Assembly: GCF_030929505.1 (NCBI RefSeq)
Contig: NZ_JAVFVV010000001.1
Coordinates: forward strand, 396,943 to 460,942
DNA from: Mesorhizobium sp. LHD-90
Lineage (GTDB): Bacteria > Pseudomonadota > Alphaproteobacteria > Rhizobiales > Rhizobiaceae
Direction: 5' to 3'
Length of the DNA: 64,000 nt
This document shows positions 1 to 8,391 of the stretch, one piece after another. The first letter of the stretch is position 1; each line of letters starts with the position of its first letter. A program made the translations under genes and the position numbers. Under the pieces are notes generated by a model. The model was not told the origin of the DNA and made no database searches. It worked only from the letters and a program-made list of their open reading frames with translations.

Positions 1-822
1 TACCAGTCGCGGTTCATCAACGAGCGCGTCCACGCCAACATCCAAAAGGACGGCACCTATTCGGTGGTGCCGCGCATGTGGGGCGGCATGACCTCGTCGA
101 AGGAGCTGCGCGCCATCGCCGATGTCGTCGACAAGTTTGCGATACCGGCGGTGAAGGTCACCGGCGGCCAGCGCATCGACATGCTGGGTATCCGCAAGCA
201 GGATCTGCCGGCGGTGTGGGCCGATCTCGGCAAGGCCGGCTTCGTCTCGGGCCAGGCCTACGCCAAGGGCCTGCGCACGGTGAAGACCTGCGTCGGCACG
301 GACTGGTGCCGGTTCGGCACGCAGGATTCGACGGGGCTGGGCATCCGCATCGAAAAGTTCATGTGGGGTTCGTGGACGCCGGCCAAGGTGAAGATGGCGG
401 TGTCGGGCTGTCCGCGCAACTGCGCGGAGGCGACCTGCAAGGACGTCGGCGTGATCTGCGTCGATTCAGGTTACGAGATCCACTTCGCCGGTGCTGCCGG
501 CCTCGACATCAAGGGCACCGAGGTGCTCGGCCTGGTAAAGAGCGAGGACGAGGCGCTGGAGGTCATCGTCGCGCTGACGCAGATGTACCGCGAGCAGGCG
601 CGCTACCTCGAGCGCATCTACAAATGGGCCAAGCGCATCGGCACGGCCGAGATCAAGCGCCAGGTGCTGGACGATGTCGAACGCCGCAAGGCCTATTACG
701 AGCGCTTCGTCTTCAGCCAAAAGTTCGCGCAGGTCGACCCCTGGTCGGAACGCGTCTCCGGCAAGGACAAGCACGAGTTCCAGCCGATGGCAACGGTGGG
801 TTTCGCGGAGGCGGCAGAGTGA
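1..822 (+). CDS. nirB: Assimilatory nitrite reductase large subunit, C-terminal part (partial at window start)
   Basis: The reading frame is open from base 1, so the N-terminal FAD/NAD domains lie outside the window. The visible 273 residues are the sirohaem/[4Fe-4S] domain that reduces nitrite to ammonia in the cytoplasm with NADH. The four cluster and sirohaem cysteines are visible as TCVGTDWC (Cys codon at 289) and SGCPRNCAEATC (about 403-438), the standard signature of nitrite and sulfite reductases. nirD follows 55 bp downstream on the same strand and supplies the small subunit. The family call is firm. Nothing can be said about the promoter or the N-terminus. Confidence 0.95.
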   Translation, partial: YQSRFINERVHANIQKDGTYSVVPRMWGGMTSSKELRAIADVVDKFAIPAVKVTGGQRIDMLGIRKQDLPAVWADLGKAGFVSGQAYAKGLRTVKTCVGTDWCRFGTQDSTGLGIRIEKFMWGSWTPAKVKMAVSGCPRNCAEATCKDVGVICVDSGYEIHFAGAAGLDIKGTEVLGLVKSEDEALEVIVALTQMYREQARYLERIYKWAKRIGTAEIKRQVLDDVERRKAYYERFVFSQKFAQVDPWSERVSGKDKHEFQPMATVGFAEAAE

Positions 823-877
823 GCGCAGCCCTGAGAAGAGCAAACCGCCTGACGCCACACGACAAGAGAGATACGCG

Positions 878-1207
878 ATGAACTGGACACCCATCGGCAT
901 GCTCGCCGACATTCCTAGGCGCGGCGCGCGCTGCGTCGACACCCCGCAAGGTAAGATCGGCATCTTCCGCACAGCGGACGACCAGGTCTTCGCCATCGAC
1001 GATCATTGTCCGCACAAAGGCGGACCGCTCAGCCAGGGCATCGTGCACGGCGCGGCGGTCACCTGCCCGCTGCACAACTGGGTGTTCTCGCTGGAGACAG
1101 GCAAGGCGCAGGGCGCGGACGAGGGGGCGGTCAGGACGATACCGGTCAAGGTCGAGGATGGCCGCATCGCGATCGCGCTCGGCGAAATGCTGCTCGCGGC
1201 AGAATGA
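878..1207 (+). CDS. nirD: Nitrite reductase small subunit, Rieske-type
   Basis: A 109-residue protein with a Rieske-like [2Fe-2S] fold that partners NirB in NADH-dependent nitrite reduction. The C-x-H and C-x2-H ligand pairs are present (DHCPHKGG and TCPLHNW), so this is a cluster-retaining NirD; some NirD homologues have lost these ligands. The ATG at 878 was chosen because a purine-rich AAGAGAG lies 7 bases upstream and the protein then starts at the usual family position. The frame itself runs open further upstream, inside nirB. It lies 55 bp after nirB and is probably co-transcribed with it. It converges on hicB, whose stop is 18 bp away. Confidence 0.93.
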   Translation: MNWTPIGMLADIPRRGARCVDTPQGKIGIFRTADDQVFAIDDHCPHKGGPLSQGIVHGAAVTCPLHNWVFSLETGKAQGADEGAVRTIPVKVEDGRIAIALGEMLLAAE

Positions 1208-1224
1208 TGCGCGGGACGGCCTTT

Positions 1225-1623
1225 TTAGCCCGTGGCTTCGATTTCCTTGCGGGCGCAACTCGCGAGGAACGCCGATCGCGTCAGGCCACGCTGCTGCGCC
1301 GTCTCGTCGATTGCCCGCAGCATTCCAGCCTCGAAGGTCACGTTCGCGCGGACCACGCGGGTGTCGTTGTCCACGAGCGGAACGCGGATGATGAAGGCGC
1401 CGGCCGCCAGTTCCTCGCGGAGTTCGGGCTTCGCCACGACAGCGTCGATGGTCGAAGGTTCAGGCAACTCTGCATCTTCGGCGTAGAGTTGCAGCGCCTC
1501 CAGCGCATTAGACACGATATCCTCTTCCTCGTCGGCGGCGGAAAACACGCCCGGAAGATCGGGAAACGAGACGCCGTAGGCGCTGTCCCGATCCTTGTGG
1601 ACGATGGCAAAGTAAGCCCGCAT
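1225..1623 (-). CDS. hicB: HicB-family antitoxin
   Basis: A 132-residue protein with the two HicB parts. The N-terminal partial RNase-H-like fold carries the typical FPDLPG motif (about residues 20-30). The C-terminal segment resembles a DNA-binding helix (VTFEAGMLRAIDETA, then RSAFLASCA). HicB neutralises the HicA mRNA interferase and usually represses its own operon. The start at 1623 (MRAYFAIV) is chosen over longer in-frame options because it matches the family N-terminus and follows hicA by 14 bp. The pair lies antisense between nirD and nasA. Confidence 0.88.
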   Translation of the reverse strand: MRAYFAIVHKDRDSAYGVSFPDLPGVFSAADEEEDIVSNALEALQLYAEDAELPEPSTIDAVVAKPELREELAAGAFIIRVPLVDNDTRVVRANVTFEAGMLRAIDETAQQRGLTRSAFLASCARKEIEATG

Positions 1624-1637
1624 GGAAGACGGTCCTT

Positions 1638-1823
1638 CTATCTCAGCCAGCCGGCGGCCCGGGCGATGTTTCGCGCCGTCCCTTCCGGCAGATCCTTCTT
1701 GGGATGCGGAACGATCACGGTCCTGTCGCCCTTGCGGAATTTGTGGTGTGAACCGGAGACGGACACTTCCTCGAATCCCTCGGCTTTCAGCCTCTGGATG
1801 ATCCGGCGGCTGTTCCTCTCCAA
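1638..1823 (-). CDS. hicA: HicA-family toxin (mRNA interferase)
   Basis: A 61-residue double-stranded-RNA-binding-fold toxin, the usual HicA length. The catalytic histidine region is intact (SGSHHKFRKGDR, His26/His27), followed by the family's VPHPKKDLPEGTARNI segment. HicA cleaves mRNA and slows growth when HicB is depleted. The order hicA then hicB on the minus strand is the classical one. Its start (1823) is only 66 bp from the nasA start on the other strand, so the two promoters share a very short divergent region. The toxin shows no sign of inactivation. Confidence 0.88.
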   Translation of the reverse strand: MERNSRRIIQRLKAEGFEEVSVSGSHHKFRKGDRTVIVPHPKKDLPEGTARNIARAAGWLR

Positions 1824-1889
1824 TCCCGCCTCCCTCTATGCGCATCAAAATACACATCGATGGGTCCCGTTTCAAGTCACGAGGTCGTC

Positions 1890-4556
1890 ATGGCAGCCGA
1901 GGTGAGGACCACATGCCCCTATTGCGGGGTGGGTTGCGGCGTGCTGGCGCGGGTCGCCGCGGACGGCAGCGTTGCCGTCCGCGGCGACCCCGATCATCCG
2001 GCCAATCGCGGCAGGCTGTGCTCGAAAGGCTCGGCGCTCGGCGAGACGCTCGGCCTCGACGGCCGGCTGCTTCACCCGGAGATCGGCGGCAAGCGCGCGG
2101 AATGGAATGCGGCGCTCGACCTCGTGGCGCGCCGTTTTTCCGAGACGATAGCGGCGCACGGGCCGGATTCCGTCGGCTTCTACGTCTCCGGTCAGCTTCT
2201 CACCGAGGATTATTACGTCGCCAACAAGCTGATGAAGGGTTTTATCGGCTCCGGCAACATCGACACGAATTCGCGCCTGTGCATGGCGTCCTCGGTGGCA
2301 GGACACAAGCGCGCCTTCGGCGAGGACATCGTTCCGGGCACCTATGAGGATTTCGAGCAGGCCGACCTCGTCGTCTTCGCCGGATCGAACACCGCCTGGT
2401 GCCATCCGGTGCTTTATCAGCGCCTGCTTGCGGCCCGCGCCACACGCGGAACGAGGATCGTCGTCATCGATCCGCGCCGCACGGCGACCGCCGCGGATTG
2501 CGATCTGCATCTGCCGATCCGGCCGGGCACCGACGTGCTGTTGTTCAACGGTCTGCTTGCCCATCTCGCGCGCGAGGGTTTTGTCGACGCCGCCTATGCC
2601 GCCGCCCATACGACCGGCTTCGATGCCGCGCTGGCGCTGGCCGCCTCCGACGCGCCGACGCTGGCGCGGGTTGCCGAGGGCTGCGATGTCGCTCTCGCCG
2701 ATGTCGAGCGCTTCTACGCCTGGTTCGCCAAGACCGAGCGCAGCGCCACCGTCTACAGCCAAGGAATAAACCAATCGGCGCACGGCACCGACAAGGTCAA
2801 CGCCATCATCAACTGCCATCTCGCCACCGGCCGTATCGGCAAACCCGGCATGGGGCCGTTCTCCGTCACCGGCCAGCCCAACGCCATGGGCGGGCGCGAG
2901 GTTGGCGGGCTCGCCAACCAGCTTGCCGCGCATATGGGTTTTGACAGCCCGGCGGACATCGACCGCGTCGCCCGCTTCTGGAATGCCCCCCGGACCGCCA
3001 GACGCGCCGGGCTGAAGGCGGTCGACCTGTTCGAGGCCGCCGCCGACGGGGGCCTCAAGGCGCTGTGGGTGATGGGCACCAACCCCGCCGTCAGCATGCC
3101 GGACGCGACCAGGGTGCGGGCCGCGCTGAAAAAATGTGACTTCGTCGTCGTCTCCGACATCACGCAAACCGACACGACGCGTTTCGCCGACGTGCTGCTG
3201 CCGGCCGCCGGCTGGGGCGAAAAGGACGGCACCGTCACCAATTCCGAACGACGCATATCGCGCCAGCGGCGTTTCGCGTCCTGGCCTGGCGAGGCCCGTC
3301 CTGACTGGTGGATCGTCACCGAGGTCGCCCGCCGCATGGGTTTCGCCGGGGCGTTTTCTTACTCGACGCCCGCGGAAATCTTCCGCGAGCATGCCGCCCT
3401 TTCGGCATTCGAGAACAGCGGTGGACGCCTGTTCGACATAGGCGGCCTGGCCAATATCGAGGAGGCCGAATACGAGCGCCTGTCGCCCGTGCATTGGCCG
3501 CTCAAGGGGGAAAGCGAACAAGAAACCGCAAGGCTGCTGGCCGACGGTCGCTTTCCGACGCCGGACGGGCGGGCGCGCTTCGTCGCGGTGCGGCAGGAAG
3601 GGCCGGCGCTGCCGCTCGGCGCGGCCTTTCCGATGGCGCTTAACACCGGCCGCTCGCGCGACCAGTGGCACACGATGACACGCACAGGGCGGGTGCCCCG
3701 GCTGATGGCGAACGCGCCGGAACCCGCGGTCGAGATGCATCCGGCCGACGCGGCCGCGCGCAACCTGCGCGACGGCGACCTGGCGCGCGTCGAGAGCCGC
3801 TACGGCGGCGCCCGCGCAAAAGTGCGCGTCACCGACGCCCAGCGCCGCGGCGAGGCCTTTTTGCCGATGCACTGGAGCGGGCGTTTTTCCGCAAACGCGG
3901 CGGCGGGGCCGCTGTCCTCGCCGCTCGCCGACCCGTTTTCCGGCCAGCCGGAACTGAAGCACGTGCCCGTGCGGATCTCCCGCGAGCCGATCGAATGGGC
4001 CGGCGTGCTGATCACCCGCCGCGACATCCGCCCGACCGGCCTGGTCCACTGGAGCCGGGCTGCGGTCGCGGGCGGCTGGGCCTACGAGCTTGCCGGCACC
4101 GAGCCGCCCGACCAGGGCATATTGCTGGCCCGCACGCTGATCGCGGGTGTGCCGCGCGACCGGCTGATCGACTACACCGACCGCAAGGGCGTGATGTTCC
4201 GCGCCGCGGCCACCGACGCGGAGGGGCGGCTTGCGGAGGCCTTGCTGGTCGGCCGGCCCGGCCAGTTGCCGGAGCGCGACTGGCTGCTGGCGTTGCTGGC
4301 GTCGGGCGAACCGCTATCGCCACTCGACCGCCGCGCGCTGCTGTCGGGGCGGGCGCCGGTGCCGGCGCCGTCGGTGGGCCGCATCGTCTGCTCCTGCTTC
4401 AATGTCGGGGTCAACCAGATCGCAGGCGCCGTCTCCGCCGGCTGCCGCAGCGTCGAGGATGTCGGCAAGGCGCTGAACGCCGGCACCAATTGCGGCTCCT
4501 GCCGGTCGGAGATCAGGGCGGTGCTGGCGGCGTCCAGCCTGCAGGCGGCGGAGTAG
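1890..4556 (+). CDS. nasA: Assimilatory nitrate reductase catalytic subunit (molybdopterin, with C-terminal [2Fe-2S] domain)
   Basis: An 888-residue cytoplasmic enzyme reducing nitrate to nitrite. Cys9, Cys12, Cys16 (CPYCGVGC) and Cys44 (LCSKG) form the N-terminal [4Fe-4S] site. The molybdopterin domains follow, including QGINQSAHGTDKVNAIINCH and GQPNAMGGREVGG. A BFD-like [2Fe-2S] domain closes the protein (CSCFNVG ... CGSC, about residues 840-880), as in Nas-type enzymes. The ATG at 1890 is preferred to an in-frame ATG at 1860 because MAAEVRTTCPYC is the family start and GAGG lies just upstream. It completes the nirB-nirD pathway, but the sirohaem synthase gene cysG often found after it is absent. 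Confidence 0.93.
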   Translation: MAAEVRTTCPYCGVGCGVLARVAADGSVAVRGDPDHPANRGRLCSKGSALGETLGLDGRLLHPEIGGKRAEWNAALDLVARRFSETIAAHGPDSVGFYVSGQLLTEDYYVANKLMKGFIGSGNIDTNSRLCMASSVAGHKRAFGEDIVPGTYEDFEQADLVVFAGSNTAWCHPVLYQRLLAARATRGTRIVVIDPRRTATAADCDLHLPIRPGTDVLLFNGLLAHLAREGFVDAAYAAAHTTGFDAALALAASDAPTLARVAEGCDVALADVERFYAWFAKTERSATVYSQGINQSAHGTDKVNAIINCHLATGRIGKPGMGPFSVTGQPNAMGGREVGGLANQLAAHMGFDSPADIDRVARFWNAPRTARRAGLKAVDLFEAAADGGLKALWVMGTNPAVSMPDATRVRAALKKCDFVVVSDITQTDTTRFADVLLPAAGWGEKDGTVTNSERRISRQRRFASWPGEARPDWWIVTEVARRMGFAGAFSYSTPAEIFREHAALSAFENSGGRLFDIGGLANIEEAEYERLSPVHWPLKGESEQETARLLADGRFPTPDGRARFVAVRQEGPALPLGAAFPMALNTGRSRDQWHTMTRTGRVPRLMANAPEPAVEMHPADAAARNLRDGDLARVESRYGGARAKVRVTDAQRRGEAFLPMHWSGRFSANAAAGPLSSPLADPFSGQPELKHVPVRISREPIEWAGVLITRRDIRPTGLVHWSRAAVAGGWAYELAGTEPPDQGILLARTLIAGVPRDRLIDYTDRKGVMFRAAATDAEGRLAEALLVGRPGQLPERDWLLALLASGEPLSPLDRRALLSGRAPVPAPSVGRIVCSCFNVGVNQIAGAVSAGCRSVEDVGKALNAGTNCGSCRSEIRAVLAASSLQAAE

Positions 4557-4569
4557 CGGCGGGGATCAC

Positions 4570-5571
4570 TCACGCATTGCGGCGGACGTTGGCGAGTTTT
4601 GCCTGCAGCACCACGACCGCGAGCAGGAACAGGCCGCGGATGACCGACTGCCAGTAAGCCGACAGCGAGATCCAGCCCAGCCCGTTCTCGAAGTTCAGGA
4701 TATTGAACACCAGCCCGAGCAGCAGCGCGCCGGCCAGCGTCGCGCCGATCGAGCCAACGCCGCCGGTGAGCAGGGTGCCGCCGACCACTACCGAGGCGAT
4801 GGCGATCAGTTCCCAGCCCTGGCCTTCGATAGGCTGGCCGGCGCCGAACTGCGAGGCAAGTATGACGCCGGCCAGCCCGGCGAGCACGCCGGAGGTAATG
4901 TAGACGCCCATCAGCGTGCGCTCGACCTTGAGGCCCATCAGCGTCGCCGTCGCCTCGCCGTCGCCTATGGCGAGCACGCGGCGGCCGACCGGATGGCGCT
5001 CCAGCGCGATCCAGCCGACGACATAGGCAGCGAGCGCGATCCAGGCCGGGATCGGGAAGCCCAAAAAGTCGCCCTGGCCGATCTCGGTGAAGCCGCTGTC
5101 GTAGGAGACCGACACAGACTGGTTGTCGGCCAGCAGCAGGCCGGTTCCGTAGGCCGCCAGCATGGCCGCCAGCGTGGCGATGAAGGGCTGGATCTTCAGC
5201 CGCGTGATGACGAGGCCGTTGATGGTGCCGACGACGAGGCCGGTCGCCAGCCCGCCGGCGAGCCCCGCCGCCCAGTGATAGGGCGACAGAAGGGCTGCGA
5301 CGACGCTGGCAAGTGCTGCGGTCGCGCCCACCGACAGGTCGATGCCGCCGGTCATGATGACCAGCGCCATGCCCAGCGCGATCAGCGCGAACATGGAGTT
5401 GTAGCGCAGGAAGGACAGCGCGTTGAAGGCCGACAGGAACCCGTCGTAGCGCAGCGCGCCGAAGACGATCAGCGCGGCCAGCGCGACGACGACGCCCAGC
5501 CGCGCCAGGTCGATGTTGGAGCGCGGCGCCAGCGGACCGAGGAAGGCGAGGCGGGAGGCGAGCGTGTTCAT
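4570..5571 (-). CDS. yjfF: Sugar ABC transporter permease, YjfF type
   Basis: A 333-residue inner-membrane permease of the ribose/galactofuranose importer family with many hydrophobic helices. The conserved MTGGIDLSVGATAAL motif and a late VVGGTLLTGGVGSIGAT segment are typical. The start at 5571 is separated from the stop of the preceding permease gene by only 2 bp, indicating translational coupling. It is the last gene of the ytfQRT-yjfF operon. Its stop converges on nasA with a 13-bp gap and no visible terminator. The frame runs open far upstream through ytfT, but that is a shadow. The substrate is inferred from the YtfQ homology. Confidence 0.88.
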   Translation of the reverse strand: MNTLASRLAFLGPLAPRSNIDLARLGVVVALAALIVFGALRYDGFLSAFNALSFLRYNSMFALIALGMALVIMTGGIDLSVGATAALASVVAALLSPYHWAAGLAGGLATGLVVGTINGLVITRLKIQPFIATLAAMLAAYGTGLLLADNQSVSVSYDSGFTEIGQGDFLGFPIPAWIALAAYVVGWIALERHPVGRRVLAIGDGEATATLMGLKVERTLMGVYITSGVLAGLAGVILASQFGAGQPIEGQGWELIAIASVVVGGTLLTGGVGSIGATLAGALLLGLVFNILNFENGLGWISLSAYWQSVIRGLFLLAVVVLQAKLANVRRNA

Positions 5572-5573
5572 AT

Positions 5574-6572
5574 CTAACCCCGCGCCGCGCGTAGCTGGAT
5601 GAACACCGCTGCGATGATCAGCCCCGCCTTGACGATGCGCGCGGCGGCGTCGGGAACGCCGTTGGCGAGCAGCGTGTATTGCACGAGCTGGATGACGAAG
5701 GCGCCGAGAAGGGTGCCCAGAATGTTGGCGCGGCCGCCTGTCAAAAGGGTTCCGCCGACGGCGACCGCCGCGATGGCGTCGAGTTCCATGCCGAGCCCGA
5801 CGAGATTGGCGTCGCTGGCGGAGTTGCGGGCAACCACGATCAGCCCGGCAATGCCGGCCAGCGCGCCGCTGATAACGTAGACGAGGCGTTTCACCCGCAC
5901 GGCCGGAATGCCGGCCAGCCTTGCGGCTTTCTCGTTGCCGCCGACGGCGAGCATCTGCCGACCGAAGGCGGTGCGGCGCACCATGAAGGCGGCGAGCGCC
6001 ACGATGACGGCCATGATGATGACCTGCGTCGGGATGCCGAACACGCGGCCGAGCGCGATGAACTGGAAGGCGTCGTTCTTGAAGACCTGCAGATTGCCGT
6101 TGGTCATCACCTGGGCGATGCCGCGCCCGGCGATGAACAGCACCAGCGTGGCTACGATCGGCTGGATGGAATAGCGGGTGATCAGCATGCCGTTGAACCA
6201 GCCGAAGGCGGCGGCGACGATGACCGGCACGGTGAAGGCTAGCAGGATCGCCAGGAACGGCGAGGGGATCGGCATGATGGTGCCGAGGAAGATCATCGGC
6301 GCCAGCGCCCCGGAAATCGCCATCAGCGAGCCGACCGAAAGGTCGATGCCGCCGGTGGCGATCACCAGCGTCATGCCGGTGGCGACGATGACGATGGTCG
6401 CCACCTGGGTCAGGTTGACGTTGAGCGTCTGCCAGGTGAGGAAGTTCGGCGTCACCGCCGCGTTGAAGGCGATCAGCGCCAGGAAGGCGATCAGCGTGCC
6501 GTAGCGGCTGACCCAGGCAAGAGCGCTGCCTTTCGGGCGGGTTTGCGGCGCGGTCGTTTCGATGGTGGTCAT
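5574..6572 (-). CDS. ytfT: Sugar ABC transporter permease, YtfT type
   Basis: A 332-residue inner-membrane permease pairing with the YjfF-like protein to form the channel of a sugar importer. It has the family signature ATGGIDLSVGSLMAISGA, the cytoplasmic GRQMLAVGGNEKAARLAGI loop that contacts the ATPase, and the C-terminal VGGTLLTGGRANILGTLLGA motif. Several hydrophobic helices are evident. A palindromic mosaic repeat (6588-6720) sits between this start and the ATPase stop at 6739. That may lower or uncouple permease expression relative to the ATPase. Confidence 0.88.
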   Translation of the reverse strand: MTTIETTAPQTRPKGSALAWVSRYGTLIAFLALIAFNAAVTPNFLTWQTLNVNLTQVATIVIVATGMTLVIATGGIDLSVGSLMAISGALAPMIFLGTIMPIPSPFLAILLAFTVPVIVAAAFGWFNGMLITRYSIQPIVATLVLFIAGRGIAQVMTNGNLQVFKNDAFQFIALGRVFGIPTQVIIMAVIVALAAFMVRRTAFGRQMLAVGGNEKAARLAGIPAVRVKRLVYVISGALAGIAGLIVVARNSASDANLVGLGMELDAIAAVAVGGTLLTGGRANILGTLLGAFVIQLVQYTLLANGVPDAAARIVKAGLIIAAVFIQLRAARG

Positions 6573-6587
6573 GATGACACGCCCCTT

Positions 6588-6720
6588 CCTTCTCCCCGTA
6601 AACGGGGAGAAGGTGCCCCGAAGGGGCGGATGAGGGGCAGGAGATCGCTTTTGAAGAGCAGGTGCCGCCCGTCCTTCGGACCCCCCTGGCGGGACCTTTT
6701 CCCCGCAAGCGGGGAGAAGG
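6588..6720. repeat. RIME-like palindromic intergenic mosaic element
   Basis: Two GC-rich hairpins frame this stretch. One has 11-bp arms (6588-6598 and 6603-6613) around a TAAA loop. The other has arms 6695-6705 and 6710-6720 around CAAG. A small GCCCC-GAA-GGGGC palindrome lies at 6615-6627. Such CTCCCCG/CGGGGAG palindromes are characteristic of intergenic mosaic repeats in rhizobial genomes. It lies inside the transporter operon, between the ATPase and the first permease. Confidence 0.75.
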
Positions 6721-6738
6721 GGGATAGTCGCACCATCA

Positions 6739-8238
6739 TCACGCCGCTTCCTCGTCCTGATGCGCCATCGCCGTCATCAGCCTTTCCTCGGTGATCTCCC
6801 CGGCGCCGAGATGCGCGACCGAATAGCCGTCGCTGAGCACGGTGACGTGGTCGGCGGCGGCGATCAGTTCCTCCAGTTCCGACGAGATCATCAGCACGGA
6901 CAGCCCGTCGTCGGCGAGGCCGCGCAGCAGTTTCAGGATCTCGGCCTTGGCGCCGACGTCGATGCCGCGCGTCGGCTCGTCGACGATGAGCAGTTTTGGA
7001 TTCATGCATAGCCAGCGGGCGAGCAGCACTTTTTGCTGGTTGCCGCCCGAAAGCTCGCGGATCGGCTGCTCGGGCGAGGCGCATTTGACGCCGAGCGCCT
7101 TGATGTAGCGGTCGACGATGCGCTGCTGTTCGGCGGTGTCGACGACGCCGGATTTCTGCAGGCGCGGCAGGATCGCCAGCGTCATGTTCTCGCGCACGCT
7201 CATCTCGGGGACGATGCCCTCGACCTTGCGGTCCTCGGACACGAAGCCGAATCCGTCACGAATAGCATCGGCCGGCGCGGCGTAGGATTTCTCCGCGCCG
7301 GCGACCCTGATCGAACCCTTGTCCTTGCGGTCGGCGCCGTAGAGCAGGCGGGCCGTCTCGGTGCGGCCGGCGCCGAGCAGGCCGGCCAGGCCGGCGATCT
7401 CGCCGCGCGCGATCGACAGCGACACGTCGCGCACGCGCAGGCCGGCGCCGAGTTGCGTGGCGTCGACGAAGGGTTCGCGGGCGATATCCTCGCCATGAAC
7501 GCGGGCGGTGAAGGCGGTCAGTTCCTTGCCGAGCATGGAGCGGACCAGCTCTATCTTCGATATGTCCTTCATGGTGCTGACGGCGACCGTGCGCCCGTCG
7601 CGCATGATGGTGACGCGGTCGCAGATGGCGTAGAGTTCATCCAGCCTGTGGCTGATGAAGATGGTCGCCACGCCGTCGGCCTTCAGCGTCCGGATGGTCT
7701 CGAACAGCACGGCGACCTCGCGCTCGTCGAGCGAGGAGGTCGGCTCGTCCATGATGACCAGTCTTGCGTTCTGGGTGACGCCGCGGGCGATCGCCACCAT
7801 CTGGCGCGTCGCGGCGCCGAAATCCTCCAGCGGGCGGTCGACATCCACGTCGAGGTTGAATCGTTTCAGCACCGCGCGGGCGTCGGCCCGCATTTTCCGG
7901 CGGTCGACGAGGCCGAGCCTCGTGCGCGGCTCGCGGGCGAGAAAAATGTTCTCGGCGACCGAACGGTTCGGCGCCAGGTTGATCTCCTGGTAGATGGTGG
8001 CGATGCCGGCCGCCTGGCTCTCGGCGGTGGAGCGAAAATCGACGGGCTTGTCCTCGAAGACGATATCGCCGGCGTCACGCGAATAGGCGCCGGTCAGGAT
8101 TTTTATCATGGTCGACTTGCCGGCGCCGTTCTGGCCGATCAGCGCCATCACCTCGCCCGGCGCGACGTCGAGCGTCGCGGCGGTCAGCACGCGCACGCCG
8201 GAAAAGCTCTTGTCGATGGCCTTCATCGATAAAAGCAT
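6739..8238 (-). CDS. ytfR: Sugar ABC transporter ATP-binding protein (two nucleotide-binding domains)
   Basis: A 499-residue tandem ATPase of the ribose/galactose importer type. Domain 1 has Walker A GQNGAGKST and Walker B VIMDEPTSSLD. Domain 2 has the usual degenerate Walker A (GLLGAGRTE), the signature LSGGNQQKVLLARWL and Walker B LIVDEPTRGID. It powers the YtfT/YjfF channel from the cytoplasmic side. The ATG at 8238 is chosen because a GGGAGGAG sequence lies about 8 bases upstream; in-frame upstream starts have no ribosome site. A hairpin at 8349-8376 separates it from ytfQ. Confidence 0.92.
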   Translation of the reverse strand: MLLSMKAIDKSFSGVRVLTAATLDVAPGEVMALIGQNGAGKSTMIKILTGAYSRDAGDIVFEDKPVDFRSTAESQAAGIATIYQEINLAPNRSVAENIFLAREPRTRLGLVDRRKMRADARAVLKRFNLDVDVDRPLEDFGAATRQMVAIARGVTQNARLVIMDEPTSSLDEREVAVLFETIRTLKADGVATIFISHRLDELYAICDRVTIMRDGRTVAVSTMKDISKIELVRSMLGKELTAFTARVHGEDIAREPFVDATQLGAGLRVRDVSLSIARGEIAGLAGLLGAGRTETARLLYGADRKDKGSIRVAGAEKSYAAPADAIRDGFGFVSEDRKVEGIVPEMSVRENMTLAILPRLQKSGVVDTAEQQRIVDRYIKALGVKCASPEQPIRELSGGNQQKVLLARWLCMNPKLLIVDEPTRGIDVGAKAEILKLLRGLADDGLSVLMISSELEELIAAADHVTVLSDGYSVAHLGAGEITEERLMTAMAHQDEEAA

Positions 8239-8348
8239 CGTTTTGGGGCTCCTCCCTCGAGGTGATCTTGCATGCGTGAGGGGCGGGGCGCAATGCGGGT
8301 TCGCTCCATCTCCCTCCTTGCGGGGGAGATAGGCGCCAGACAAACAAA

Positions 8349-8376
8349 GCCGGACAGGGACGAATCCCTGCCCGGC
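8349..8376 (-). terminator. Intercistronic hairpin / leaky terminator after ytfQ
   Basis: Twelve-base arms (8349-8360 and 8365-8376) pair around a 4-base loop with one mismatch. On the minus strand the stem is followed by TTTGTTTGT, a weak T-run. It lies between the binding-protein gene and the ATPase gene. It could partly terminate transcription, or protect the ytfQ message from decay so that binding protein is made in excess. Confidence 0.7.
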
Positions 8377-8391
8377 CCTTTCAGGAAAAAC

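Noticed and set aside
4570..6708. A 712-codon open frame on the minus strand
   Set aside because: Only its last 333 codons, from 5571, encode the YjfF-like permease. The upstream part is the out-of-frame shadow of ytfT.
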